NCBI RefSeq assembly: GCF_010119245.1
Contig: NZ_WNKG01000008.1
Span: 307,126 to 371,125, forward strand
DNA length: 64,000 nt
Reading direction: 5' to 3'
Source: Cyclobacterium salsum
GTDB lineage: Bacteria; Bacteroidota; Bacteroidia; Cytophagales; Cyclobacteriaceae
Positions within the stretch are counted from its first letter, which is position 1. Every line of letters begins with the position of its first letter. The notes under the pieces were generated by a model, which searched no databases, was not told the DNA's origin, and worked only from the letters and a program-made list of their open reading frames with translations. The position numbers and the translations under genes were made by a program. Below are positions 8,051 through 17,477 of this stretch, piece by piece.

Positions 8051-10510
8051 ATGAACTATACTTCGCAAATTTTACAAAATATAGACAATGGAGAAAAAAG
8101 TGGAATTATATCGTTTAACGAAGATAAAAGCCGAATAACTTACCATTGCAACAGAAACTATAAAACAAGTTTCAAGAACCCAGAAGAAAAGGTTAGAGCT
8201 TCCTATTTTGTAGAATTAGTGCATACATATCAATATCCACAAAAAAAAATTGATATCGAAATCACTGTACCAAGAAGGACTCCTGAAGACAGAGCTGATA
8301 TTGTTGTATACTCTGATGATGAATGTAAAGAGTCTTTCTTAGTTGTTGAATGTAAAAAAGAGGGAATCACAGATGCTGAATTTAAACAAGCAATTGAGCA
8401 AGCATTTGGAAACGCAAACAGTATTCGCTCTAAATACGCTTCTGTAGTTGCAGGAAATACAAAAACAGCTTTTAATATTTCCGGTTTCAAACCGAATGAA
8501 AGGGAACGAAATGTAATTGCAGATATTCCAATTAAATATGGAAAGGCTCCTAAATTTAAATTCATAAAAGGAGACAAATCTAAAGACTTGAAAGTAGTCT
8601 CAAGAGAGGACTTAATAAGTGCTTTAGAAAAATGCCACGACACAGTTTGGCAAGGTGGAAAACTAGCCCCTACCACTGCATTTGACGAAGTTTCCAAGTT
8701 GCTTTTCTGCAAAATGAAGGATGAAAAAGATGGTACAAAAAGAAACGATCCATATCGCTTCCAAATTGGAACACATGAAACAGCAGAGGAAGTGGCAGAG
8801 CGAATTGATGAAATTTATCAAGAAGCAAAAAAGCAAGATGAAGAGGTCTTCAAAGAAGATATAAAGCTTGAATCCAAGGTTTTATATAGCGTAGTAGAAC
8901 ACTTACAAGGTTTAGCTCTTAACAAAACAGACCTTGATACTAAAGGTGTTGCTTTTGAAAAGTTTATGATAGACTATTTCAAAGGAAAAATGGGACAGTT
9001 CTTTACACCTCGCCCAGTAATTGACTTTGCAGTAAAATTATTAGAACCTAATAATACCGATTTGGTTATTGACCCTTCTTGTGGAAGTGGAGGTTTTTTA
9101 CTTTCAGTATTAGACACTGTTAGAAAAGATAGTGAACGAGATTATGACGAAGTAGAAGCAGATAAAATATGGCACAAATTCGCAGAAAAAAATCTCTATG
9201 GTATTGAGATAAACGACCAAATTGCTCGTATCTGTAAAATGAATATGATTATCCACGATGATGGACATACAAATGTAATTAGCACAGATAGTTTACGTTT
9301 TCTAAAAGACATTAAAAAACTTCATGGTGGATTTAAACCCAATCATTTTGACTTGCTTTTAGCAAATCCACCTTTTGGAGCTATTGTAAAAAGTACTGAA
9401 AAAGAGGAAAAATATCTTGACCAATACCAACTCGGAGAAAATAGGAAGAATCAAAAAACTGAAATTCTGTTTATTGAAAGATGTATTGACTTTTTAAAAG
9501 AAGGAACTGGGAGGATGGGATTAGTTTTGCCTGATGGTATTTTAACCAACTCTTCATTATCCTATGTTAGAGATTTGCTTCTTGAAAGATGTCAAATAAT
9601 AGGAATTGTTTCATTACCTCAATTTGCATTTAGTCATTTTGGTGCCGGTGTTAAAAGCAGTTTGGTATTTGCACGTAAAAAGGAAAAAAATGAAGTGTTA
9701 AATGACTATCCAATATTTATGGCAATTGCTGATAAAATTGGATATGATGCAACAGGAAGAGAGAGTGAAAATGAGCTTCCAGAAATATTGCAAAAATACT
9801 TTGCATATACATCAGGAATGCAAGATTGGGAAAACCATCAAATATTTTCTGTTACCAAATCTAGTTTAGAAGATAGAATCGACCCCCATTTTTATCTACC
9901 AAGTTTTAAAGATTTGATTGATAAAATCAGATCTAAGCCATATGTACCTCTAGGAGAACTAGTAGAGTTTTCAAGTGAAACTTGGAATCAAAAAGATATA
10001 TTTGATAAAGAATTCCCTTATATAGAAATAAGTGAAATTGAGCTTTCAAGCGGTACTATAAGCAACATATCATATATACTGATTGATGATGCACCCAGTA
10101 GAGCAAGAATGATTGTTCGAGAGAATGACATAATCGTTTCTACGACAAGACCTCATAGAGGAGCAATTGCATTTATAGACAAAGAAAAGGATGGCTTTAT
10201 AGCCTCAACAGGCTTTGTTATTCTTCGAAGGTTAAAAACAAATAAAATAAGTAAAGAATATCTTTTTTACATACTCCGTACAAAAATTTGTCTTCAGCAG
10301 ATGTTACAACGCTCAAGCGGAGGAAATTATCCAGCTATTACAGCATCAGAACTCAAAAACATTTTTATTCCTGTACCCCCACTTGATAAACAATCTGAAA
10401 TAATTAATACAATGAGTGACTCGATTTCTAAATATCAAGAGCTTCTAAATGACGCAGGTAAGGTTTTAGAATCGGGAAATATAACAATTGAAACTAAAAT
10501 TTTTGAATAG
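8051..10510 (+). CDS. Single-chain R-M protein: HSDR_N nuclease-like, N6-methylase and HsdS-like domains
   Basis: 819 residues. Residues 1-190 are a type I HSDR_N-like domain with a PD-(D/E)xK pattern (D83 in RADIVV; E100-x-K102 in VVECK). Residues 270-600 are an N6-adenine methylase of HsdM type with motif I DPSCGSGGF (D341) and NPPF (N439). Residues 620-815 are one target-recognition domain plus helix, as in half of HsdS (PLGELVEF, GGNYPAITASELKNIFIPVP). It thus joins modification, specificity and possibly cleavage in one chain, as type IIG enzymes do, with no helicase motor. Codon use is AT-rich compared with flanking genes, which suggests transfer. Cleavage activity is inferred. Confidence 0.85.
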   Translation: MNYTSQILQNIDNGEKSGIISFNEDKSRITYHCNRNYKTSFKNPEEKVRASYFVELVHTYQYPQKKIDIEITVPRRTPEDRADIVVYSDDECKESFLVVECKKEGITDAEFKQAIEQAFGNANSIRSKYASVVAGNTKTAFNISGFKPNERERNVIADIPIKYGKAPKFKFIKGDKSKDLKVVSREDLISALEKCHDTVWQGGKLAPTTAFDEVSKLLFCKMKDEKDGTKRNDPYRFQIGTHETAEEVAERIDEIYQEAKKQDEEVFKEDIKLESKVLYSVVEHLQGLALNKTDLDTKGVAFEKFMIDYFKGKMGQFFTPRPVIDFAVKLLEPNNTDLVIDPSCGSGGFLLSVLDTVRKDSERDYDEVEADKIWHKFAEKNLYGIEINDQIARICKMNMIIHDDGHTNVISTDSLRFLKDIKKLHGGFKPNHFDLLLANPPFGAIVKSTEKEEKYLDQYQLGENRKNQKTEILFIERCIDFLKEGTGRMGLVLPDGILTNSSLSYVRDLLLERCQIIGIVSLPQFAFSHFGAGVKSSLVFARKKEKNEVLNDYPIFMAIADKIGYDATGRESENELPEILQKYFAYTSGMQDWENHQIFSVTKSSLEDRIDPHFYLPSFKDLIDKIRSKPYVPLGELVEFSSETWNQKDIFDKEFPYIEISEIELSSGTISNISYILIDDAPSRARMIVRENDIIVSTTRPHRGAIAFIDKEKDGFIASTGFVILRRLKTNKISKEYLFYILRTKICLQQMLQRSSGGNYPAITASELKNIFIPVPPLDKQSEIINTMSDSISKYQELLNDAGKVLESGNITIETKIFE

Positions 10511-10511
10511 T

Positions 10512-11657
10512 ATGAAAATCAGGTTTCAAATAATACATAATTTCCAAAGCGATCCATTAAAAGTAATTGGGGAAGTCTTGCATCTTACACTTCAAGACGA
10601 CTTATATAATCAACTTGATTTAAGAACAACATTAGATTTTATAAAAGTCAACCTTAATAAATTACTTCAATCGGACACTAAACTTTGCTACTTTGAAATA
10701 GATATTGACGAAACTTTTTATGATTTAAGTAAGTATGATGATTTTATTGATGGTTTTGATTCAAGGTTAAAAAGCCTTGATGGGTTTATTAGACTTGTTA
10801 AATTTTCTGACGAATTTCGCATTTCAAATTATCTAAAATATTTTGAAGAAATAGCAGAAATTGAAATGAATATCCGTGAGGTTTTTTCTTTTATTTTTTA
10901 CTCAAAATATAATAGTGAAGAAGTCGACAAATTGGATGAGTACGATATAAAATATCCAGCGGATAAACCTACAAATAAAGATTTTGAAGATCGAAGCGAA
11001 AATCCATTTTTCTATTTCACATTTACAGGTTACTATCAATTTGACAAACCAAAAGAACTCCCAGTCAAAGAGATTATCCCACTTATTCAAACCAATGAAC
11101 TTTACGACCATTTAAGAAACTATCTGAACTTGAGAGGTATCCTTGAAGAAAGACATATAGACTTTTTAAAGAAAATTAGAGAGAAATTAGGTTCAATAGA
11201 AACTGTTCGGAATTGCGTAGCACATAATAGAGCAATTCCTAATAGAGCAGTATCAAGTTACGAGAAAGTAAAACCAGAAGTACATAAATTCATAGAGGAT
11301 TTTTGGGCAGAAGAAACCAGAATTGAGCAAGAAAAACCTGAAAATGAAATCAATTTTGCTGAGCAATATTCTTATGATAGACTAAAGGAACTATTATCAG
11401 TGGCAGAATGGAATGAATACAATTATGAAGTAGTACTTCACGACTTTTGGCAAACAGGAACACCTGAATTTAAATTCAACAATTTAGCGGACTTGAAAGC
11501 TCATTTACTTGATATTTCAGATAACACAGCTACTGCCAATTTCCCAAGCAACGCTGATGACAGGGAAGCATACGATACACTTTATAATGGAGAGTTCTTA
11601 GTAGACAAGACTCTAAATGAATACAAAAAAGAATTAATCATATTAGGCTGGTTATAA
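10512..11657 (+). CDS. HEPN-domain protein (putative RNase) coupled to the R-M gene
   Basis: 381 residues from the ATG one base after the methylase stop; a TTG at 10488 would add eight residues but overlaps. Residues 195-275 hold a HEPN domain with the Rx4-6H motif (R233 NCVA H238) and a following NR pair, as in Swt1-like and Abi-type HEPN RNases. An earlier helix, EIAEIEMNIREVFSFIF, resembles the start of an Abi-like HEPN bundle. The last 100 residues are acidic and of unknown fold. The tight link to the R-M gene suggests a backup abortive-infection role or a toxin controlled by the R-M protein. RNase activity is inferred from the motif only. Confidence 0.72.
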   Translation: MKIRFQIIHNFQSDPLKVIGEVLHLTLQDDLYNQLDLRTTLDFIKVNLNKLLQSDTKLCYFEIDIDETFYDLSKYDDFIDGFDSRLKSLDGFIRLVKFSDEFRISNYLKYFEEIAEIEMNIREVFSFIFYSKYNSEEVDKLDEYDIKYPADKPTNKDFEDRSENPFFYFTFTGYYQFDKPKELPVKEIIPLIQTNELYDHLRNYLNLRGILEERHIDFLKKIREKLGSIETVRNCVAHNRAIPNRAVSSYEKVKPEVHKFIEDFWAEETRIEQEKPENEINFAEQYSYDRLKELLSVAEWNEYNYEVVLHDFWQTGTPEFKFNNLADLKAHLLDISDNTATANFPSNADDREAYDTLYNGEFLVDKTLNEYKKELIILGWL

Positions 11658-12115
11658 ATCAAATGCTAAACGCCATACACATTTGCAATTCGCACCATCC
11701 AAAGCTAAAGCCAAAAATTGCAAAAGAGTATGGCTTTGCCAAAGCTGGCAGACGGAAGAAAAAAAATTACGATTGCCCAATCAAGTAGCCCGACCTGAGC
11801 CAAATGGGTCGGGTTGAGGCTGTCACATCACTAAGCGTACGAGTCTCGTACTTGGCGGTTCACTGGATTGTAGGTTGAGATTTGAGGTAATAGGAAAGCA
11901 TGAATTCATACCCCATTCTTCTCAGACGTGAGAAATTAATAGTGGTTATCTTAGATTTTTTAGCCACATACAATCGTTCCCTTAAACAAACTATTCCCTC
12001 CCATAAACCCTCAAACTGAATTTTTAATCAAATTTTGACTGCTTAAATTTGCATTTTACATTCAAAAAATATATTTTCATCATGGTAAATATGTTTAACC
12101 TAAAATTAATAGACC
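11658..12115. other. Intergenic region with inverted repeats
   Basis: 458 nt without a gene. It holds the cassette-like inverted-repeat element at 11682-11813 and a 15-bp palindrome GTACGAG-T-CTCGTAC at 11837-11851, which could be a protein-binding site. The remainder, to the ATG at 12116, is AT-rich and probably holds the promoter of the next gene. Confidence 0.5.
11682..11813. repeat. Inverted-repeat element just after the HEPN gene
   Basis: Two hairpins: TTTGCAATT (11682-11690) with AATTGCAAA (11716-11724), a perfect 9-bp pair; and CCCGACC (11789-11795) with GGTCGGG (11807-11813), a perfect 7-bp pair. Between them lie GCTAAAGCC and GGCTTTGCC, which are partly complementary. It starts 24 nt after the HEPN stop codon. 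The second hairpin has no T-run, so it is not a classic terminator. The placement right behind an AT-rich defence ORF resembles the element after the STAND gene. Confidence 0.5.
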
Positions 12116-12598
12116 ATGAGTACAAAAAACTCAATCTCCATTCAGATCCCTGAGGCAGAGCTGCAAACTGCCAGGGATGCGCTAAACACCATCAAGGCCA
12201 TCCTAAGCCCCTACCTGGTAGCGCTTTCACCTTCCGAGCGACAGACCATACCCAAAATGGGTGATGGCACCGTTCCCTTTGTGGAAAAGACCATGGAATA
12301 TGCGCAGGAGGATGGGCAGTTTTTACCCCCTTTTCTAGATTTAGAGGAAATGGACAAGGACTGGAATGTCGTAAAAAGTCTGATGCCTGTCCTTAGGGAT
12401 ATACAGCAGCTGAACAGTAATCTGAATGACACCGTGACCCTTGCCGGCTCAGAGGCCTATGTAGGAGCACTGGGTTATTACAATTCGGTCAAGTACGGAG
12501 CCAAAATGAATGCTGCAGATGCCAAGGTAATCTATGAGGACCTAAGGCAACGGTTTGAAAAGCCCGGTAGTGCTTCAACCAACGGAACGGATGTGTAA
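12116..12598 (+). CDS. Conserved-looking helical protein, unknown function
   Basis: 160 residues, no signal peptide or membrane segment. The sequence is mostly helical: an amphipathic start (ISIQIPEAELQTARDALNTI), a central SERQTIPKMGDGTVPFVEK segment, and a C-terminal helix pair. Composition and codon use are host-like, unlike the AT-rich genes on either side. It is followed by a strong terminator. Small proteins of this type occur singly in Bacteroidota; no function can be assigned. Confidence 0.7.
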   Translation: MSTKNSISIQIPEAELQTARDALNTIKAILSPYLVALSPSERQTIPKMGDGTVPFVEKTMEYAQEDGQFLPPFLDLEEMDKDWNVVKSLMPVLRDIQQLNSNLNDTVTLAGSEAYVGALGYYNSVKYGAKMNAADAKVIYEDLRQRFEKPGSASTNGTDV

Positions 12599-12634
12599 AA
12601 AAAGAAAAGTTGCTTATGTCACCTAAAATTAACT

Positions 12635-12673
12635 AAAGGGTGCAGGTGGATTTCTCCAGGCTGCACCCTTTTT
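12635..12673 (+). terminator. Rho-independent terminator
   Basis: AAAGGGTGCAG (12635-12645) pairs perfectly with CTGCACCCTTT (12661-12671), with a 15-nt loop and a T-run at 12669-12673. It follows the 12116-12598 gene by 36 nt. Confidence 0.85.
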
Positions 12674-12739
12674 CAATTTTCGAGAAGTACCCTAATTAAG
12701 CCTCCATTTTTTGATTCCAGGCCTCAGTGATTAGCCTCC

Positions 12740-13197
12740 CGACTTCAAATCTGCGGTTCTCAATCGGAAACTTTCACATTTTAACTTCAATCATGCGGCT
12801 TTTTGCTCGAATGATCTGCCAAAAAGGCATAATTTTCCGCCTTTTAACCTCGAAGACCCACTTCCGAACTGCAAGCTTGCGGTTCAAAACCTGACACGCC
12901 GAGTTCCGAAGTACTCCCCCCCACTTCGGAAGTACCTCTTTCGAATAAGAACCTGAATAATTTCCGGTCAAAATGTCAGAAATTTTTATTTTTATCCGGA
13001 AAGTTCCGAATTTTAGGTAAAAATCTGAGCTTCCGAACCGCAAAGGGGTACTTCCGAACCGCAACGTTCGAGTTCCGAACCTCTCGCTTGTCAGTTTGAA
13101 GTCCCTCCCCCCACTTCGGAAGTGGGGGGAGGGACTTCAAAAGTGGAGGGGGGTACTTCCGAAGTACCCCTGGCAATTCGGAAGTATCATTTTTCAA
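12740..13197. repeat. Degenerate 21-bp tandem repeat array with TTCCGAA core
   Basis: The core TTCCGAA or its complement TTCGGAA occurs ten times, at 12862, 12904, 12925, 13004, 13031, 13052, 13073, 13115, 13157 and 13177. Spacings are 42, 21, 79, 27, 21, 21, 42, 42 and 20, so nearly all are multiples of 21. Decayed units (TTCAAAA at 12883, TTTGAAG at 13095, TTCAAAA at 13136) fill the gaps. Weaker relatives reach back to about 12740. The perfect inverted repeat 13095-13117/13119-13141 (23-bp arms, one-base spacer) lies in the array. The period equals seven codons, and reverse frames give VRK/VRN heptads, so a decayed repeat-coding origin is possible. Confidence 0.75.
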
Positions 13198-13565
13198 TTT
13201 TTCCTGTCGGGTATTACTTGTCCATCAGCTTTTTTTGATGGCCGGATTAGATTTTTCGAAATCCACCCCTACCCATTCAAAAAAAATCCACTATATTGTT
13301 CGTGTATCTTAGCAAGTCTTGGAGTCTGATTACAGGTGGAGCGCTTACCCAATTCTCAGGTTACGCAGAACAACATACAGCCTAAGCCAGAGGGTTTTCT
13401 TGGCTGAAGGTAAACGAAATATCCCGAGGGTAAGAACTGATAAATGGGGGTTGTTTGCTTATTTTGGGTGGATAAACCTGATTTTTGTCAGTTATATAAT
13501 ATGTTATCGATCAGGCTAAAACGACACTTCACATAAGCAATGACGACCTTTAAAAGTAGAGCCAT

Positions 13566-16500
13566 ATGAAGATAAAAATATTTTATTCTTGGCAGACAAC
13601 AACCAATACTAAATACAATAAGAATTTCATATCTGATTGTATAGAAGGTGCTTTAAAGAAAATCAAACAAGAACCTGACTTCAAAAGAATCGAATTTGAA
13701 GTAACTGATGCAGTTAGAAGTGAGTCAGGACAAGTAGCGATTGCTGATACAATCATTGAAAAAATAATTTCTAACTCTGATATCTTCATTGCGGATTTAA
13801 CAATTGTGAATTATGATTTTCCAGATGCAATTCCTGATGATTATAAGGAAATACTAAGAAAATCACTAAAACCAACACCTAATCCAAATGTAATGATTGA
13901 ATATGGTGCAGCTTTAAAATCATTAGGAAAAATCTCCATTATCAGTATTCTAAATAATTATTATAGTGGTTCGCCAAAAGAAAAAAACAATGCGGAAATA
14001 ATTCCTTTTGATTTACGACACGATAGATTTCCAACTGAATACAATTTTTCGAGCCAAAACGAAGCCCAAAAAGCTGAAATAAAAAAAATGTTAGTGAATG
14101 GTTTGATGAACGCATTGAAACCAACAATCCAAAATGTATTAGAAACGAAAAAAAGTAAGTATCGCCCTTTTGTTGGTTGGAATGAGTGGAATGAATTAAT
14201 TAATAATCCTCAATCTGATAAGTTTATTACAAATGAAAAAATTCAAAAAGTTCAAAATTCAATTTTGACAGCGAGTATATCACCCTCCGTTATTAGATTA
14301 TTAGGATTATCAGGATTGGGAAAAACGAGAATTCTATTAGAAACTTTTAGGCCAAAAGAGAATGACACTGATTCTCTGATTACTGCGAATCGCATTTTGT
14401 ATGTAAACTGCAACGATTATCAAAATCATATTAATTTTTCAGAAATAATTTCAAAGATAAAAGGCGAGAAAAAAGACGCAATTCTAATCGTTGACAACTG
14501 TGACATTTCAACACATAAACTGATTGTTAGAAATCTTCAAGGATTGTCACTAGTTACAATAGATTCAAATCCTGAAGAAAACAGCAATACAGAAGGTACA
14601 AGTTATATAGTTATTGGCAAAAATGAACTATCAGACATTGTTACTCAAATAGTAGATAATAATTTTCAAAATGTAGGTGAAGGTAACATTGATAGAATAA
14701 AAGACTTTTCACAAGGAATTCCTTTTATGGCTGTATTGCTAGGAGAAAGTGTCAAAAACGGTGAGCAGTTTATCGGAAAACTAGATGACAAAGATTTATT
14801 GGATAAACTTCTTGGTGCAAAAGGAAAAGAAGATAAACACAGAACCATTTTAAAATCTTGTTCAATCTTCAATTATTTTGGTTTCTATGATGAGCTATCC
14901 TCACAAACAGAATTTATTGCAAAGAGTACAAATATTACGAGTTTAAATGGAGATGAAAATGTTAAAGTAAATGACTTTTATGAAAGTTGTAACTACTATT
15001 TAAAAAGAGAGATTTTTGAAAAAAGAGGTAGATATATTGGAATGCGTCCTTTTCCATTAGCTATGTCTTTAGCTCAAGAGTGGTTAGACCCCCTAACTCC
15101 TCAAAGGCTCATTGCAGTAATAAACGAGATCGCAGGTTTGCAAGAACCTGATAGAACAAGTTTGTCTAAAGCATTTGCAGAGCAGATGAAATATCTTGGT
15201 TACAACGATAAAGCCGTACAAATTGTTGAAAAAATTGTTGGCCCTGGTAGCCCTTTTGATGACGCGGAAGTTTTAAATACAGAGTTGGGTTCACGCCTCT
15301 TCCGCTCTTTTGTAGAAGTGAATCCCATTGCTGTTTCTCAAAATTTCAAACGTCAATTTTTAAACAAATCCAAAGAGGAATTACTGAAAATTGAAGCAGG
15401 TCGAAGAAACATAGTTTGGACTTTGGAAAAATTATGTTTCGACAAAAGAACATTTTATGATAGTGCAAAAGTTCTTTTAGGATTTGCAATTGCAGAAAAC
15501 GAAACTTGGGCAAACAATGCCACAAGTCAGTTTCTACATCTATTCAATGTACATCTTTCAGGAACAGAAGCTGACTTGAGTGAAAGATGGAAAATAATTG
15601 AATGGTTGTTAAATAAAGAAGATAAAGCCAATTATGATTTTGCTATAAGAGCTATGAAGATAGGTTTGAATTTTGGGCACGCAAGTAGAATGGGTGGTGC
15701 AGAACAACAAGGTAGTAGAAGACTAGTTGACAACAATCCAAGTTGGAAAGAAATAGATGAATATTGGGGAAACATTCTCAATAAACTACTTGAAATCATT
15801 AAATCAAAAAATGAATATGCAGAATTAGCAAGTGAAGCTATTTCAAATAGTATAGGAACTATGTTTCACATTGGGTTTGGGAAATTGATATTACCCTATT
15901 TGAAGGAAATTTCAGAATTAAAGAACAAAGATTGGGATAGTGGTTTAAAAGGATTGAAGTTTGCAAGGAAATATGAAAAACATTGTATCCCTGAAGAACA
16001 ACTTGAAGAAATAAACAGCTTGATTGATTTGCTAACCAAAACAGATTTCCCAACTAAGTATTTGACATTATCAAGTTCTTATCATTTGGATAATGACGAA
16101 ACCTACTCAAGTGAAAAAGTAATTGAAGCAATTATAAACTTGGCTGATGAATATATTTCAAGCGAAATTTCTTGGGAAGAAACCTTCCCTGCGTTTTATA
16201 AAAATCAACAAGTTTTTTCATTTCATTTTGGTAACCGTTTATCTGAATTGCTTATAGATGATAAAACAATATTTAATCGTTTTATAGATTACTCCTTAGA
16301 AGTTATTTCACAGATACCAAAAGAGGAAAGAAATTTTACAGTTCTTGGCGGTTTCATTTCCAACACAAGTGATGAAATAAAGAAAGAATTTTATTTGAAA
16401 TTGTTCCAATCCTCTGAATTTAGTAGTCAATTATTTTACTTTTTGTCAATTGATAAATCGGGCAAGGAATACTTTGATTTATTATTTCAACTAATTGACA

Positions 16501-17417
16501 AAAAAGGTTCTGATGTAAACAGTTTTTACGCTTTTACATATAACGCCGCATTATCTCAACTAACTTTCGAAGAATTAAATTCTTTCAGTGAAAAACTATT
16601 TACATACGGTGATGAGGGATATGCAGTCGTTTTTGATTTGTTTGCTGACCTTAGCTATGGTGATGAAGCAAAGAAAAAGTTGCTTAAACCAATCTATAAA
16701 AAGTGTATTGTAAATTTAGGATTTAACAGAAAATTCAGACGTCAATTAGACGATTTTAAATGGACTGAAACTATTTCATTTATATTATCTGACGAAACGG
16801 AAGTTGACTTTGCTATATTTATAAACAAATCGGTAATAGAATCTATCACTTGGGAGAACTCATATCATCTCGACCATTACATTCAAAGAGTCTATGAAAT
16901 TTTATTGAAGGTGCATTTCAATGCGATTTGGCCTGATTTATCAAACGCATTACTTTCAAGCGAAGAAACATACATTAGATTTTATGGACTGAAACATATT
17001 CTAGGTTCTCGAATTGGAGGAGTTGGGAGTAGTGTTGGAGTTTTATTTGACGGTGATATTGATTCTATTTTTAATTGGTGTGCAGACAATAAGCCTCTTG
17101 CACCATCAAGGTTAGCAGAACTTACACCAATTTTTGACAATAACAATACAGACTATGCTAAATGGCACCCTATTGCTTTTAGACTTATAGACGAGTATGG
17201 TGATATAAAAGAAGTTCTAAGCAATCTAAGTTCAAATATGGGGACATATTCTTGGACAGGCTCTGTTGTTCCTTTTCTTGAATCTAAAAAAGAGTTATTT
17301 AAGCAATTAACAAATCATAAGACAGATTTAGTAAAAGAATGGGCAACATCTTACATTAGCTATCTTGACAAGGATATTGAAAGTGAAAAAAACAGAGACG
17401 AAGAACATTTTATTTAA
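13566..17417 (+). CDS. TIR-like effector fused to a STAND NTPase with large C-terminal sensor
   Basis: 1283 residues. Residues 1-200 are a TIR-like/nucleotide-hydrolase-like domain (IKIFYSWQTTT at the start, SDIFIADLTIVNYDFP, TPNPNVMIEYGAALKSLGK), of the type linked to prokaryotic immune proteins. Residues 235-420 are a P-loop STAND NTPase: Walker A GLSGLGKT at 247-254, Walker B ILIVDNCD with D310, and a FSQGIPFMA element like the GxP motif. Residues 430-1283 are a long helical region without recognised motifs, probably the target sensor. This is the plan of NLR-like antiphage proteins (Avs and relatives). Markedly AT-rich; stands alone between repeat elements. Target and effector chemistry are unknown. 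Confidence 0.8.
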   Translation: MKIKIFYSWQTTTNTKYNKNFISDCIEGALKKIKQEPDFKRIEFEVTDAVRSESGQVAIADTIIEKIISNSDIFIADLTIVNYDFPDAIPDDYKEILRKSLKPTPNPNVMIEYGAALKSLGKISIISILNNYYSGSPKEKNNAEIIPFDLRHDRFPTEYNFSSQNEAQKAEIKKMLVNGLMNALKPTIQNVLETKKSKYRPFVGWNEWNELINNPQSDKFITNEKIQKVQNSILTASISPSVIRLLGLSGLGKTRILLETFRPKENDTDSLITANRILYVNCNDYQNHINFSEIISKIKGEKKDAILIVDNCDISTHKLIVRNLQGLSLVTIDSNPEENSNTEGTSYIVIGKNELSDIVTQIVDNNFQNVGEGNIDRIKDFSQGIPFMAVLLGESVKNGEQFIGKLDDKDLLDKLLGAKGKEDKHRTILKSCSIFNYFGFYDELSSQTEFIAKSTNITSLNGDENVKVNDFYESCNYYLKREIFEKRGRYIGMRPFPLAMSLAQEWLDPLTPQRLIAVINEIAGLQEPDRTSLSKAFAEQMKYLGYNDKAVQIVEKIVGPGSPFDDAEVLNTELGSRLFRSFVEVNPIAVSQNFKRQFLNKSKEELLKIEAGRRNIVWTLEKLCFDKRTFYDSAKVLLGFAIAENETWANNATSQFLHLFNVHLSGTEADLSERWKIIEWLLNKEDKANYDFAIRAMKIGLNFGHASRMGGAEQQGSRRLVDNNPSWKEIDEYWGNILNKLLEIIKSKNEYAELASEAISNSIGTMFHIGFGKLILPYLKEISELKNKDWDSGLKGLKFARKYEKHCIPEEQLEEINSLIDLLTKTDFPTKYLTLSSSYHLDNDETYSSEKVIEAIINLADEYISSEISWEETFPAFYKNQQVFSFHFGNRLSELLIDDKTIFNRFIDYSLEVISQIPKEERNFTVLGGFISNTSDEIKKEFYLKLFQSSEFSSQLFYFLSIDKSGKEYFDLLFQLIDKKGSDVNSFYAFTYNAALSQLTFEELNSFSEKLFTYGDEGYAVVFDLFADLSYGDEAKKKLLKPIYKKCIVNLGFNRKFRRQLDDFKWTETISFILSDETEVDFAIFINKSVIESITWENSYHLDHYIQRVYEILLKVHFNAIWPDLSNALLSSEETYIRFYGLKHILGSRIGGVGSSVGVLFDGDIDSIFNWCADNKPLAPSRLAELTPIFDNNNTDYAKWHPIAFRLIDEYGDIKEVLSNLSSNMGTYSWTGSVVPFLESKKELFKQLTNHKTDLVKEWATSYISYLDKDIESEKNRDEEHFI

Positions 17418-17477
17418 AATAAGGAATTAAGAGAAGGGAGTAAAAAACGACAGATAGAAAAGCCCGAACCGATAACA

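Larger units (their letters stand above)
12599..13565. other. Long intergenic region with terminator and 21-bp tandem array
   Basis: 967 nt without a supported gene. In order: the terminator at 12635-12673; a decayed 21-bp tandem array at about 12740-13197, including a long perfect palindrome; then 370 nt of mixed sequence before the STAND gene. Short reading frames here are translations of the repeat or of unstructured sequence and have no recognisable product. Confidence 0.6.

Noticed and set aside
12774..13197. Minus-strand frames with VRK/VRN heptads
   Set aside because: These are translations of the 21-bp array; changes and stops show it is not a maintained gene now.
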